NCBI RefSeq assembly: GCF_030137545.1
Contig: NZ_JARUVL010000013.1
Coordinates: forward strand, 24,976 to 77,481
Reading direction: 5' to 3'
Length of the DNA stretch: 52,506 nucleotides
From: Virgibacillus sp. LDC-1
GTDB taxonomy: Bacteria > Bacillota > Bacilli > Bacillales > Amphibacillaceae
This document shows, piece by piece, positions 42,043-51,071 of this stretch. The notes below the pieces were generated by a model that did no database searches, was not told the DNA's origin, and worked only from the letters and a program-made list of their open reading frames with translations. A program made the translations under genes and the position numbers. Position 1 is the stretch's first letter. Every line of letters begins with the position of its first letter.

Positions 42043-43545
42043 ATGATGACAGAAGGATTACTTCAAGTAAAAAAACTAGCAAATTTCATTAATGGCAAAT
42101 GGGAGGAAGCAATTGGGGAAACAGCTCCAGTAACAAATCCAGCAACTGGAGAAACGATTGTAGAAGTACCATTATCTGATCAAAAGGCTGTCAATGAAGC
42201 AGTAAAGGCAGCTGAAAAGGCGCAAAAGGAGTGGGCGCTAGTACCTGCTCCACAGCGTGCTGAGGTGTTGTATCAAATTGGTTACTTGATGAGGGAGCGG
42301 AAGGAAAAGCTTGCGCAGCTTTTAACAATGGAGAATGGAAAGGTACTTGAAGAAGCGCGTGGTGAAGTACAAGAAGGAATTGATATGGCCTTTTATATGG
42401 CAGGGGAAGGAAGACGTTTATTTGGTCAAACTACCCCAGCTGAGTTAAAGGATAAATTCGCGATGAGTGTGCGTGCACCGATTGGTGTGGTAGGAATTAT
42501 TACACCATGGAATTTTCCAATCGCTATTGCGACGTGGAAGTCATTCCCGGCTATTGTCGCTGGAAACGCAGTAGTATGGAAGCCGGCAACAGAAACGCCG
42601 ATTATGGCTTATGAATTAGCGAAGATTTGTGAAGAAGCAGGGCTTCCCAAGGGCGTGCTAAATGTTGTATTTGGAAGCGGCTCAACAGTTGGAGATGCGA
42701 TGGTACAGCATGATAAAATTCGAGTCATTTCATTTACCGGTTCCAATGATACAGGACGCAATATTGCTGCTGAATGTGGTCGTCAATTAAAAAAGGTGTC
42801 ATTAGAAATGGGTGGAAAAAATGCGGTCATCGTTATGGATGATGCGGACTTAGAGCTTGCTGTGGAAGGAATATTATGGAGTGCCTTTGGAACGAGTGGG
42901 CAGCGTTGTACGGCTTGTAGTCGGGTCATTGTACATGAAAATGTAAAGGAAACCTTGGAGGAACGTTTATTAGCTAAGATGGAGGAGTTAGTCATTGGAG
43001 ATGGCTTGAATGAATCGGTAAAAGTCGGGCCGATTATTAATCAAGCGGGACTCGAAAAAATTAAAAAATATATCGACATTGGGAAAAACGAGGGTGCAAA
43101 GCTACTAGCAGGAGGTTATGAGCTAACAGATGGTGAATATAAGGGTGGGTATTATTTTGCCCCAACACTTTTCACAGATGCTACTGCTTCGATGCGTATT
43201 GCGCAAGAGGAGATTTTTGGTCCAGTCGTTTCCCTCATTCCAGTGCAAAGCTTTGAAGAAGCGATTGAAGTAAATAACGGCGTCACCTATGGACTTTCAA
43301 GTTCTATTTTTACGAGAGATGTGAATCGCGTATTTAAAGCCCAACGTGATTTAGATACAGGAATTGTTTACGTAAACGCTGGAACAACCGGCGCAGAAAT
43401 CCATCTGCCATTTGGAGGCTCAAAAGGAACTGGAAATGGACATCGCGATTCCGGCGTACAGGCGTTAGATGTTTTCACAGAATGGAAAGCCGTTTACGTG
43501 GATTATAGTGGAAAGCTACAGCGTGCTCAAATTGATGTGGAATAA
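42043..43545 (+). CDS. Aldehyde dehydrogenase, probable 2-aminoadipate-semialdehyde dehydrogenase
   Basis: 500 residues, NAD(P)-dependent ALDH fold. Catalytic C289 in [12 protein letters not shown], general base E255 in [10 protein letters not shown], cofactor motif SFTGSNDTG. The C-terminal [20 protein letters not shown] differs from GabD-type enzymes and resembles ALDHs that act on aminoadipate semialdehyde (ALDH7-like GAEI). It is placed between the ThDP enzyme and lysine 6-dehydrogenase, whose product it would oxidise. Two adjacent ATG codons; TTGGAGGG precedes the first. Confidence 0.88.
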   Translation: MMTEGLLQVKKLANFINGKWEEAIGETAPVTNPATGETIVEVPLSDQKAVNEAVKAAEKAQKEWALVPAPQRAEVLYQIGYLMRERKEKLAQLLTMENGKVLEEARGEVQEGIDMAFYMAGEGRRLFGQTTPAELKDKFAMSVRAPIGVVGIITPWNFPIAIATWKSFPAIVAGNAVVWKPATETPIMAYELAKICEEAGLPKGVLNVVFGSGSTVGDAMVQHDKIRVISFTGSNDTGRNIAAECGRQLKKVSLEMGGKNAVIVMDDADLELAVEGILWSAFGTSGQRCTACSRVIVHENVKETLEERLLAKMEELVIGDGLNESVKVGPIINQAGLEKIKKYIDIGKNEGAKLLAGGYELTDGEYKGGYYFAPTLFTDATASMRIAQEEIFGPVVSLIPVQSFEEAIEVNNGVTYGLSSSIFTRDVNRVFKAQRDLDTGIVYVNAGTTGAEIHLPFGGSKGTGNGHRDSGVQALDVFTEWKAVYVDYSGKLQRAQIDVE

Positions 43546-43592
43546 CTATAGGCAGCATTGTTAGAGAAGGTTATAACGTACTGTCACATAAT

Positions 43593-43610
43593 TAATGAAA
43601 TATCGTTATA
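43593..43610. promoter_or_regulatory. Second, imperfect copy of the putative IclR operator
   Basis: TAATGAAATATCGTTATA resembles the core TGAAATAGCGTTTCA of the palindrome at 39034-39060, with its right half degenerate. It lies 13 bases before the lysine dehydrogenase start. Confidence 0.35.
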
Positions 43611-43622
43611 GGAGTTGATCAG

Positions 43623-44795
43623 ATGAAAATCGGAGTTCTTGGAGCAGGATTAATGGGAAAAGAGGCGGCACGGGATTTAGTTGCAAGTCCCAATGTAACC
43701 GTCGTTGGGTTAGCGGATATTGATTTACAACGGGCACAAACCGTTTGTAACCAGCTGCAATCACCTAAGCTAACTGCACACCAGGTAAATGCTAGTGATG
43801 AAGCAAATTTAGCACAATATATCGGTCAATTTGATGTGATTATTAATGCTTTGTTTTATTCCTTTAATGAAATCGTCGCAAAAACTGTCATTAAGCTTGG
43901 CGTGCATTCCGTTGATTTAGGTGGGCATATTGGTCACATTACGGATAAAGTCTTGGAATTAAAAAAGGATGCTGAAGCAGCAAATGTTACATTAATTCCT
44001 GATCTTGGTGTTGCTCCTGGGATGATAAACATTTTATCAGGCTATGGGGCGAGTAAGCTTGATCAGCTCCAATCCATTCGCCTGTATGTTGGAGGAATAC
44101 CTGTAAAGCCTGACGCACCACTTGAGTATAATCATGTGTTTTCAATGGAAGGCGTGTTTGATCATTATACCGACCCATCGTTAATTATCCGCAATGGGAT
44201 GAAACAGGAAGTTCCTTCTTTATCAGAGGTTGAACGAATTTACTTTGAGAAGTTTGGACCATTGGAGGCATTTCACACGTCTGGTGGCACATCGACGTTG
44301 TCGATTTCTTATCCGGATTTAGAAACATTAGAATATAAAACGATACGTTATCCTGGTCATGCCGAAAAATTCAAGCTACTCGTTGATCTTAATTTAACTC
44401 GTGCGGATTATGAAGTGGATGTTCATGGTCAAAAAATTAAACCGCGTGATGTATTTTTAAAGGTACTTGATCCGATTGTGGAGCTTGGAGACAAAGATGA
44501 TGCAGTCTTGTTACGCGTCGTTGTTTCGGGCGAGAAGAATGGTGAACAGAAAACCTATGCCTATGAAATGACAACCTATAAGGATCGGGAACATAATGTC
44601 ACTGCAATGGCTAGAGCAACTGCAAATACAATTTCGGTTGTTGCACAAATGATTGCAAACGGGGATATAACAAAGCGTGGGGTTTATCCACCAGAACAAA
44701 TCGTTCCAGGTGCCTTGTATATGGAACAAATGGCAAAACGCAATGTCGTCATACACGAAATGGAAATGACTGAAAAAACGCACGTGAATAGTTAA
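43623..44795 (+). CDS. lysDH: L-lysine 6-dehydrogenase (saccharopine-dehydrogenase family)
   Basis: 390 residues. N-terminal Rossmann [16 protein letters not shown], then [37 protein letters not shown] and [14 protein letters not shown]. These phrases match, as I remember it, lysine 6-dehydrogenase of Geobacillus stearothermophilus, an NAD-dependent enzyme that deaminates the epsilon-amino group of lysine to aminoadipate semialdehyde, which cyclises. It is a short member without the saccharopine-binding domain arrangement of fungal enzymes. ATG at 43623. Key to interpreting the whole cluster. Confidence 0.87.
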   Translation: MKIGVLGAGLMGKEAARDLVASPNVTVVGLADIDLQRAQTVCNQLQSPKLTAHQVNASDEANLAQYIGQFDVIINALFYSFNEIVAKTVIKLGVHSVDLGGHIGHITDKVLELKKDAEAANVTLIPDLGVAPGMINILSGYGASKLDQLQSIRLYVGGIPVKPDAPLEYNHVFSMEGVFDHYTDPSLIIRNGMKQEVPSLSEVERIYFEKFGPLEAFHTSGGTSTLSISYPDLETLEYKTIRYPGHAEKFKLLVDLNLTRADYEVDVHGQKIKPRDVFLKVLDPIVELGDKDDAVLLRVVVSGEKNGEQKTYAYEMTTYKDREHNVTAMARATANTISVVAQMIANGDITKRGVYPPEQIVPGALYMEQMAKRNVVIHEMEMTEKTHVNS

Positions 44796-44822
44796 GTGTG
44801 TTTTAACACGTAAGATAATGGA

Positions 44823-45060
44823 GAGACTGGGACAAAAGTGTATTAATCAATGTAAATTACGAACAATACGATAGTTGGATAAATAATCGCTCCGGAAAGA
44901 TACTCCGCTTTCTGCGGGCGGCTAGTGAGCCTCCTCGTTCCTTCGTCACTGTGGGGTCTCACCGACGCCTTTCCTCCCGCAGGAGTCTCCGTATATTTTC
45001 TACGCTAGAATAGCGTATTGTTTGTCTTTATTACCGACTATTTAGATTTATCCCAGTCTC
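44823..45060. repeat. Long hairpin element of Bacillaceae dispersed-repeat type
   Basis: Terminal inverted repeat GAGACTGGGA (44823-44832) and TCCCAGTCTC (45051-45060). Inside, AACAATACG and CGTATTGTT pair, CTGCGGG pairs with CCCGCAG, and GGCG/GTGAG pair with CTCAC/CGCC. The central part (GAGCCTCCTCG, ACTGTGGGGTCTCACC, CCCGCAGGAGTCTCCG) has the wording of a family found many times in Bacillaceae genomes. No ORF. It separates the lysine dehydrogenase gene from the IclR gene and fills almost the entire 299-base gap. Confidence 0.75.
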
Positions 45061-45094
45061 CCTTTTACTTATTAGCTGAAGAAGGAGAAGAAAA

Positions 45095-45877
45095 ATGAAC
45101 CAAAGTGTTGTAAAGGCACTCAAGCTATTGGATTTGTTTTCAGAAGAAACACCAGAGCTTTCATTAAAAGAAATTGCAGTAAGATCATCTCTTCCAAAGC
45201 CAACAGCTTATCGGTTGTTAACAACGCTTGAGCGCATGAACTTTTTATACAAAACAAAGGATTCAGAGCATGATAGTCGCTATCGATTAGGCCTAAAGCT
45301 ATTGGAATTAGGGCAGCTCGTTTCTTCATCCTTAGAAATTAGAGAAGTCGCTCTACCGTTTATGGAAAAACTAGCACAAACAATTAATGAAGTCGTTCAC
45401 CTAGTCATTGTCAATAACGAAGAAGCGACATATATTGAAAAAGTAGAGAGCACTCGTGCGTTACGGTTATATACGCGCATAGGAAAAAGCTCGCCACTTT
45501 ATATTGGCTCAGGACCTAAGCTATTATTGGCTTTTTTGTCAGAGCAAAAACAGCAAGCAATCTTAGAGCAATCAAATTTATACCAATTATCAGCGCAGCA
45601 ATTAATAGATAAAGATTTGTTACGGAAGCAATTACAGCATATTCGAAAGGTAGGCTATGCGTATAGTATCGGTGAACAGGATGCCGACACGACTGGGATA
45701 TCCTTTCCAATACATAACTTTAAAGGAGAAGTCATCGCTGCTTTAACAGTAAGTGGTCTTTCAAGTCGTTTTGAAGGGGATCATTTACTGTATATAAAAA
45801 AGCATACGAAGGAGAGCGCATTAGAAATATCTGCCAAGCTAGGATATCAAACTACGATGGAGTGTGCGTACGAATGA
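45095..45877 (+). CDS. IclR-family transcriptional regulator
   Basis: 260 residues. N-terminal winged helix (about 1-60, LSLKEIAVRSSLPKPTAYRLLTTLERMNFL) and C-terminal IclR ligand domain (about 80-250, INEVVHLVIVNNEEATYIEKVE, GSGPKLLLAFL, GYAYSIGEQDADTTGISFPI). IclR proteins sense small carboxylates or aromatic acids. The likely target is the palindrome at 39034-39060. ATG at 45095 follows GAAGGAGAAG. It overlaps the DUF3870 gene (ATGA), so both are made together. Confidence 0.9.
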   Translation: MNQSVVKALKLLDLFSEETPELSLKEIAVRSSLPKPTAYRLLTTLERMNFLYKTKDSEHDSRYRLGLKLLELGQLVSSSLEIREVALPFMEKLAQTINEVVHLVIVNNEEATYIEKVESTRALRLYTRIGKSSPLYIGSGPKLLLAFLSEQKQQAILEQSNLYQLSAQQLIDKDLLRKQLQHIRKVGYAYSIGEQDADTTGISFPIHNFKGEVIAALTVSGLSSRFEGDHLLYIKKHTKESALEISAKLGYQTTMECAYE

Positions 45878-46212
45878 GAAAAACGATTTTTATCGCTGGA
45901 CATGCCAGATTACCATCAGGGATGGCAGCGAAAAGTATTTACGAAACATTGACGATTACTGCAGAGGTGGATAAAAAATATGGGGTTATCGTTTCTGCGG
46001 GATGTACGTTGGCAACGCTTCATGGTAGAGAATATGTACAGGAGCTATTAAAGGGATATAGCTTACAGGATGGAATTGAGCAGCCAGTAGAAGATGTAAA
46101 GCACCATTACTTAGGGAAAGCAGGAAATGCAATTATTTCCGCATTAAAGGATTTAGATAAACAATATGAAGCTTATCGGTATCGATCTCAAGATGAACGG
46201 CGGGATGCATAA
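45874..46212 (+). CDS. DUF3870 domain protein
   Basis: 112 residues. It starts MRKTIFIAGHARLPSGMAAKSIYETLTI and has VSAGCTLATLHGREYVQELL with a single Cys, features I associate with DUF3870. Function unknown. Its ATG overlaps the IclR stop (ATGA at 45874-45877), so it belongs to the lysine-degradation locus; a role as a small-molecule-binding accessory is speculation. A GTG at 45862 is an alternative start. Confidence 0.75.
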   Translation: MRKTIFIAGHARLPSGMAAKSIYETLTITAEVDKKYGVIVSAGCTLATLHGREYVQELLKGYSLQDGIEQPVEDVKHHYLGKAGNAIISALKDLDKQYEAYRYRSQDERRDA

Positions 46213-46306
46213 GTTTAACAAATAACATATAATGGAAGTAACGTTACAGGTTTAAATAGAAGCATGTATCCTTATGAAATATAAAATTGCCTACATGGAG
46301 AGTGAG

Positions 46307-46831
46307 ATGGCTTTGAGCAGACTAATGTCATGTTTTGTCTTATTGCTAATGGGAGTAGTATTTTTAACGGGATGCAATGATGAAAAAGAATTGAATTTAA
46401 AGGATGGAGACGAACAAATAACCGAAGAGATGAATGATGTTATTTCAGATTACATTATTCAAAAATATGCCGACACGTATGCAAACACAGAAAAGCAATT
46501 TGAAGTCCATAAAGTATATGGAACGAGTGAAAAAGATGAGATCCTAACTGTTTATCTATGGTCTTATTATGGTGGCTATAGTAAAGCTACTGGAATAGAA
46601 AACCAATCAGGTCATTCATTGCCTGCGATGATTCGGTTAAGCAAAAAGGAAGATAGCTTTACTGTTATCGAATATAAAGAACCAAAAGACGGGAGTTTGT
46701 ATTCGTCCTCTTTAAGAAAGATGTTCCCCAAAAAATACTTAGAGCTTGTTACACAAGATAGTGGAGATGTAGGAGAATTACAATTAGCGATGGATAAAAA
46801 AGTGAAACAATGGTTAAAGGGAGAAGGGTAA
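46307..46831 (+). CDS. Lipoprotein of unknown function
   Basis: 174 residues with a lipoprotein signal: MALSRLMSC, a hydrophobic stretch and lipobox FLTGC (Cys about residue 23). The mature part starts acidic (NDEKELNLKDGDEQI) and has a small alpha/beta domain with VYLWSYYGGYSKATG and MIRLSKKEDSF. Family not recognised. ATG at 46307 is preferred because GGAG lies six bases upstream and it gives a normal signal peptide; two upstream ATG codons would add charged residues. Confidence 0.7.
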   Translation: MALSRLMSCFVLLLMGVVFLTGCNDEKELNLKDGDEQITEEMNDVISDYIIQKYADTYANTEKQFEVHKVYGTSEKDEILTVYLWSYYGGYSKATGIENQSGHSLPAMIRLSKKEDSFTVIEYKEPKDGSLYSSSLRKMFPKKYLELVTQDSGDVGELQLAMDKKVKQWLKGEG

Positions 46832-46863
46832 AAAAGGGCTAATCACAAAATTAGCCCTTTTTC
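46831..46863. terminator. Bidirectional terminator between the lipoprotein and ALDH genes
   Basis: AAAAAGGGCTAAT (46831-46843) and ATTAGCCCTTTTT (46850-46862) form a 13-bp stem with a six-base loop. T-runs on both strands serve both convergent genes. Confidence 0.92.
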
Positions 46864-46913
46864 TATTCTGTGGATGGAATTTATTAGTTTATCAAACTTG
46901 CAATCGATTGACC

Positions 46914-48362
46914 CTATCGCTCTACACCAATTGAGACAAATTTCTTTTCCAGAAATTCATCCATTCCATGATGACCGCCTTCCTTGCCATTCCCAGATTG
47001 TTTGATTCCGCCGAATGGTGCTTCTGCAGTGGCTGGAAAGACATCATTTACCCCGACAATGCCGTAATCGAGCTTTTCTGCTACTCTTAGAGTTCGACTT
47101 GTGTTTTCTGTGAAAATGTAGGCGGCAAGCCCATAATCGGTATTGTTTGCTTTCTGGATAACTTCCGTTTCAGCTTGAAATGTTTGAACAGGAAATAACG
47201 GGCCAAACGTTTCTTCATGCATGACAAGCATATCATCGGATACATCTGCAATCACCGTAGGCGAGCAAAAATATCCTTTTAAATCCCCGGTCCAATCATT
47301 CCCACCTGCAATGATTTTAGCTCCCTTTTTTAGTGCGTCATTTAAATGTGCTTGCACTTTCGCACATGCTTGCTCGCTAATTAAAGGCCCTAAATCTGTA
47401 TCTTCCTCCATTCCGGAGCCAACCTTCAATCCTTCAACCTTTTCTTGAAGCTTGTCGAGAAATTCTGTTGCAACTGCTTCATGCACATAAAGCCTATTTG
47501 CACAAATACATGTTTGCCCACTATTTCTAAACTTACTTGCTAAAGCAAGATTCGCAGCTTTATCTAAGTCTGCATCCTCGAATACGATAAGTGGGGCATG
47601 ACCACCAAGCTCAAGAGATACTTTCTTCAATTGCGTTGCACTTTCACGCATTAAATATTTGCCCACTTTCGTTGATCCTGTAAAGGTGATCAATTTAACC
47701 GCCTTATTGGTCAGCATCGCTTTGCCAATCGCATCGGCATCACCTGTTACCATATTTACTACACCTGGTGGCATTCCGGCTTCTTCAAAGATTTTAATGA
47801 TTTCGATTGCCGAAAGTGGAGTTTCGGGTGATGGCTTTAATACTACCGTGCAGCCTGCTGCTAATGCTGGAGCTAATTTACGAGTAATCATAGACGATGG
47901 AAAGTTCCATGGTGTGATGGCTGCAACTACTCCGATTGGTTTTGGGATAACAAGCATTCGTTTTGTAGGAATGGAGGATGGAATCCATTCCCCATAGCTT
48001 CTGCTTGCTTCCTCTGCGTACCATAATAAAAAGCTTGCTGCTCCTTTGACCTCTCCAATCGCTTCCTTTAGCGGTTTTCCTTGTTCTGCAGTTAGAATTT
48101 CTCCTAATCGATCGGCATCCTGTAACATTAGTTGGGCTGCTTTATATAAGATGCGAGACCGTTTGCGTCCAGTCATTTCGCTCCACATTGGAAATGCTTG
48201 ATCCGCTGCCATGATCGCTTCCAATGCTTCCTGTTCTGCACCGAATGCAACTTCAGTCAGTTTTTCTAATGTAGCTGGATTATAAATAGGCGTGGTTTTT
48301 CCAGGCTCTAGCTCTTTCCATTGTCCATTAATAAAGATACTCTTTGTTTGTGCTTCTAGCAT
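46914..48362 (-). CDS. GabD/DavD-type semialdehyde dehydrogenase, probable glutarate-semialdehyde dehydrogenase
   Basis: 482 residues. Catalytic C285 in NSGQTCICANR, general base E251 in SLELGGHAPL, cofactor phrase TFTGSTKVGK and C-terminal TAEAPFGGIKQSGNGKEGG, the pattern of succinate- and glutarate-semialdehyde dehydrogenases. With the ThDP decarboxylase it would give glutarate. ATG at 48362 lies five bases after AGGAGGG; a GTG six bases earlier overlaps that site and is rejected. Last gene of the three-gene minus-strand operon. Confidence 0.88.
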   Translation of the reverse strand: MLEAQTKSIFINGQWKELEPGKTTPIYNPATLEKLTEVAFGAEQEALEAIMAADQAFPMWSEMTGRKRSRILYKAAQLMLQDADRLGEILTAEQGKPLKEAIGEVKGAASFLLWYAEEASRSYGEWIPSSIPTKRMLVIPKPIGVVAAITPWNFPSSMITRKLAPALAAGCTVVLKPSPETPLSAIEIIKIFEEAGMPPGVVNMVTGDADAIGKAMLTNKAVKLITFTGSTKVGKYLMRESATQLKKVSLELGGHAPLIVFEDADLDKAANLALASKFRNSGQTCICANRLYVHEAVATEFLDKLQEKVEGLKVGSGMEEDTDLGPLISEQACAKVQAHLNDALKKGAKIIAGGNDWTGDLKGYFCSPTVIADVSDDMLVMHEETFGPLFPVQTFQAETEVIQKANNTDYGLAAYIFTENTSRTLRVAEKLDYGIVGVNDVFPATAEAPFGGIKQSGNGKEGGHHGMDEFLEKKFVSIGVER

Positions 48363-48398
48363 CTTCACCCTCCTAAAAAAAGATAAGTAGATTTTCTT

Positions 48399-49604
48399 TT
48401 ACTTCACTGATTCGGTTTGGCCTTCCCAAGCTGGCAGCATTTTATTCAGCTCTTTATCCTTGCGATAACCAAGCACGTATTCTGCTTGCATCACTGTATG
48501 AATTTCTCGCGTTCCTTCATAAATAACAGGTGCTTTCGAGTTTCGTAAATACCGTTCAACAGGATATTCATCTGAAAAGCCATAGGCTCCGTGAATTTGC
48601 ACCGCATCATCCGCAGCTTGGTTGGCGAAATCACATGCTTGCCATTTTGCGAGTGACGTTTCTCGGGTATTCCTTTTGCCACTATTTTTTAGTTCGCCAG
48701 CTCGGTAGACTAATAAGCGACTCATTTGTAGGCCTGCCTCCATTTTGGCGATCATTTGCTGGACAAGCTGATGCTTTCCTATTGGTTTACCAAAGGTTTC
48801 ACGTTCATGACAATAACTAACACTCGCTTCTAAGCAAGCCATAATTTGACCGACTGCACCTGCGGCAACCGTAAATCGTCCATTATCTAGGGCCGACATT
48901 GCTATTTTAAAGCCTTCTCCTTCTTCACCAAGGAGGTTTTCTTTAGGAACCTTGATATTGTCGAAAAAGATTTCGCCCGTATTACCAGCACGTATTCCAA
49001 GCTTTCCTTTTTGAGCCTTCGAGGAAAAGCCTTCCCATGTTCTTTCTACGATAAATGCTGAAATACCATGATGCTTTTTTGATTTATCCGTATACGCAAA
49101 AACGAGAAAGTGATCTGCAGTATCACAAAGCGAAATCCATGTTTTTTGCCCGTTTAAAATATAATATTCATCCGCTTTAACTGCCGTAGACTGAAGAGAG
49201 GCAACATCTGAACCTGCACCAGGCTCTGTTAAGCCAAACGCACCGATTTTCTCCCCTTTTGCCTGTGGGACAAGATATTTTTCCTTTTGCGCTTCAGATC
49301 CCCACTGCAGGAGTGTCATACTGTTTAGTCCGGTATGAACAGAAACTGCCGTGCGAAAAGCAGTATCCCCTCGTTCTAGCTCTTCACAAACAATTGCGAG
49401 GGAATTGTAATCCATGCCACTTCCTCCATACGCTTCAGGAATACAGACTCCCATTAGTCCAAGTGCTGCTAGTTTTGTATAAATGTCCGGATCAAATTTT
49501 CCTTCCCGGTCCCATGCTGTAATATGGGGCATGATTTCTTTGTCTACAAAGCTACGGACTGTTTGCCGTAACAATTGCTGTTCTTCGGTAAATTGAAAAT
49601 TCAT
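48399..49604 (-). CDS. Acyl-CoA dehydrogenase, glutaryl-CoA-dehydrogenase-like
   Basis: 401 residues, three-domain ACAD. FAD and substrate regions are FGLTEPGAGSD and ILNGQKTWIS. The catalytic base is E363 in VIYEGTREIHTV, at the C-terminal ACAD place. The segment GDTAFRTAVSVHTGLNSM aligns with the YRSAMSV region of glutaryl-CoA dehydrogenases, whose Arg-Ser pair handles the free carboxylate; this comparison is from memory. It would oxidise and decarboxylate glutaryl-CoA to crotonyl-CoA. ATG at 49604 follows AGGAGATGAT by five bases; a TTG at 49610 is less well placed. Confidence 0.87.
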   Translation of the reverse strand: MNFQFTEEQQLLRQTVRSFVDKEIMPHITAWDREGKFDPDIYTKLAALGLMGVCIPEAYGGSGMDYNSLAIVCEELERGDTAFRTAVSVHTGLNSMTLLQWGSEAQKEKYLVPQAKGEKIGAFGLTEPGAGSDVASLQSTAVKADEYYILNGQKTWISLCDTADHFLVFAYTDKSKKHHGISAFIVERTWEGFSSKAQKGKLGIRAGNTGEIFFDNIKVPKENLLGEEGEGFKIAMSALDNGRFTVAAGAVGQIMACLEASVSYCHERETFGKPIGKHQLVQQMIAKMEAGLQMSRLLVYRAGELKNSGKRNTRETSLAKWQACDFANQAADDAVQIHGAYGFSDEYPVERYLRNSKAPVIYEGTREIHTVMQAEYVLGYRKDKELNKMLPAWEGQTESVK

Positions 49605-49622
49605 TATCAATCATCTCCTATT

Positions 49623-50771
49623 TTATGAATACGATTTATTAATTCCAAATTGCACATTGTGCTCACCAGCAATTGGTGGATGCTGTCTAAATGAAACTGG
49701 AGTTCGAGAAAAATGTAGTGGACTTCCGATCAGCTTAATCGGTCCAGCGGTTGGATGCATTAGCTCGACAAACATGTTTCGTGCTAGGAGCTGTGGATCT
49801 TGGGTTACATCACTTAATTGCTGAATTGGTCCACAAGGAATATTGCTTTCGTGACATTGATTTAGCCAATATTCTGTTGGCTTTGTTTTAAATATATTCT
49901 GAAGCAAGGGCACTAATTCCGTTCGATGTGCTACCCGCTTCGGGTTTGTTCGAAAGCGTTCGTCTTCTCCGTATTCGGGTTTCCCTAGAATTGCGCATAA
50001 GGTCTTGAATTGCTGATCATTTCCAACCGCAATGACCATTTCACCATCAAATGTCTCGAATGTTTGATACGGGACAATGTTTGCATGATGATTCCCTAGC
50101 CTTGTTGGCACCTCTCCAGACATTAAGTAATTGCTTCCAATATTGACAAGTGCGCTTACTGCTGATTCATATAAAGAAATATCGAGTTTTTGTCCTTTTC
50201 CAGATTGACTGCGTTCGAGTAATGCGCCTTGAATGCCAATACATGCATAAAGCCCAGTTAAAATATCCGTGATGGCAACTCCCATTTTTTGTGGTCCGCT
50301 ATCTGCATTACCAGTAATGCTCATGATTCCACTCATTGCTTGAATAATAAAATCATAGCCAGGTAATGCTTTGTATGGTCCCGTTTCACCGAATCCAGTA
50401 ATCGAACAATAGATAAGCTGAGGATTAATATCCGATAAGGTAGCATAATCCAAGCCGAACTTTTCCATTGTGCCTGTCTTAAAGTTGTGGATGATGACGT
50501 CACTTTCAGCTACAAGTTCTTTAATGACAGCAATACCTTCCTCGGTTTTTAAATTGATCGTTATGCTTTTCTTGTTGCGGTTTGCACATAAATAATATGC
50601 GCTAACATCATTTTGAAAGGGTGGTCCCCATTTCCTTGTTTCATCACTGCCTCCTGGAGCTTCTACTTTAATCACTTCAGCACCAAGATCACCTAGAATC
50701 ATAGTGCAATAGGGTCCTGCCAAAACGCGAGAAAGATCGAGAACCCGGATATGTGTTAATGCTCCTGCCAC
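49623..50771 (-). CDS. CaiB/BaiF-family CoA-transferase, probable glutarate CoA-transferase
   Basis: 382 residues of class III CoA-transferase. It starts VAGALTHIRVLDLSRVLAGPYCTMILGDLGAEVIKVE and has the catalytic aspartate D169 in GVAITDILTGLYA. The family moves CoA between carboxylates; the human relative SUGCT makes glutaryl-CoA from glutarate, and the neighbouring genes fit that. GTG at 50771 follows AAAGGAG by eight bases; an in-frame GTG at 50780 lies right on that site. First gene of the minus-strand operon, preceded by a structured leader. Confidence 0.87.
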   Translation of the reverse strand: MAGALTHIRVLDLSRVLAGPYCTMILGDLGAEVIKVEAPGGSDETRKWGPPFQNDVSAYYLCANRNKKSITINLKTEEGIAVIKELVAESDVIIHNFKTGTMEKFGLDYATLSDINPQLIYCSITGFGETGPYKALPGYDFIIQAMSGIMSITGNADSGPQKMGVAITDILTGLYACIGIQGALLERSQSGKGQKLDISLYESAVSALVNIGSNYLMSGEVPTRLGNHHANIVPYQTFETFDGEMVIAVGNDQQFKTLCAILGKPEYGEDERFRTNPKRVAHRTELVPLLQNIFKTKPTEYWLNQCHESNIPCGPIQQLSDVTQDPQLLARNMFVELMHPTAGPIKLIGSPLHFSRTPVSFRQHPPIAGEHNVQFGINKSYS

Positions 50772-50827
50772 ATTGTACACTCCTTTCTTTCTTATCTTTG
50801 TTTACGGTGCGCATCAGGCAAAAGGCA

Positions 50828-51013
50828 ATAAAAAAGCCAATTCAAATTGAATGCAGTGAGCTGCATGGCAAGTTGAACTGGCTGTTTATCTGTTGGAACA
50901 CAGCTTGAAGGCAAGTGTGAACAGACTCGGCAGATGCTCGTATAGTATGAATGATAAGTAACAAATGATTTGATCATGGAGGTAGACGCTGCGAACGCCT
51001 TCACATGATTCTA
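50828..51013 (-). promoter_or_regulatory. Structured leader with terminator before the CoA-transferase operon
   Basis: On the minus strand, a leader of about 185 nt starts near 51013. Close to its 5' end GGTAGA pairs with TCTACC, and ATCATG pairs with CATGAT, in an interleaved (pseudoknot-type) order. Next is a long hairpin (CTGTT ... AACAG with CTTG/CAAG at the tip). The end is a terminator: AGCCAGTTCAA and TTGAATTGGCT outside, ATGCAG/CTGCAT inside, followed by TTTTTT. It does not match the lysine, T-box, S-box, glycine or thi-box motifs that I can recall. Riboswitch or attenuator is inference. Confidence 0.5.
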
Positions 51014-51019
51014 CCGTTT

Positions 51020-51048
51020 AGTGTAATGTATTCTGAATAATTTGTAAA
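51020..51048 (-). promoter_or_regulatory. Promoter of the CoA-transferase operon leader
   Basis: Minus strand: TTTACA (51048-51043), 17-base spacer, TACACT (51025-51020). The -35 is 5/6, the -10 is 4/6. A TTGAAA ... TTTCAA inverted pair lies just upstream. Confidence 0.5.
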
Positions 51049-51071
51049 TGTTTTTGAGAAAATTGAAATGT

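Noticed and set aside
48530-48820. Plus-strand ORFs inside the ALDH/ACAD genes
   Set aside because: Shadows of the minus-strand genes; no start signals.
50792-51004. 70-codon minus-strand ORF in the CoA-transferase leader
   Set aside because: GTG start without a ribosome binding site; its codons run through the pseudoknot-like region and the terminator. A leader peptide cannot be fully excluded.
50828-51013. Lysine riboswitch, T-box or S-box
   Set aside because: The characteristic L-box, T-box and S-box sequences that I know were not found in the leader.
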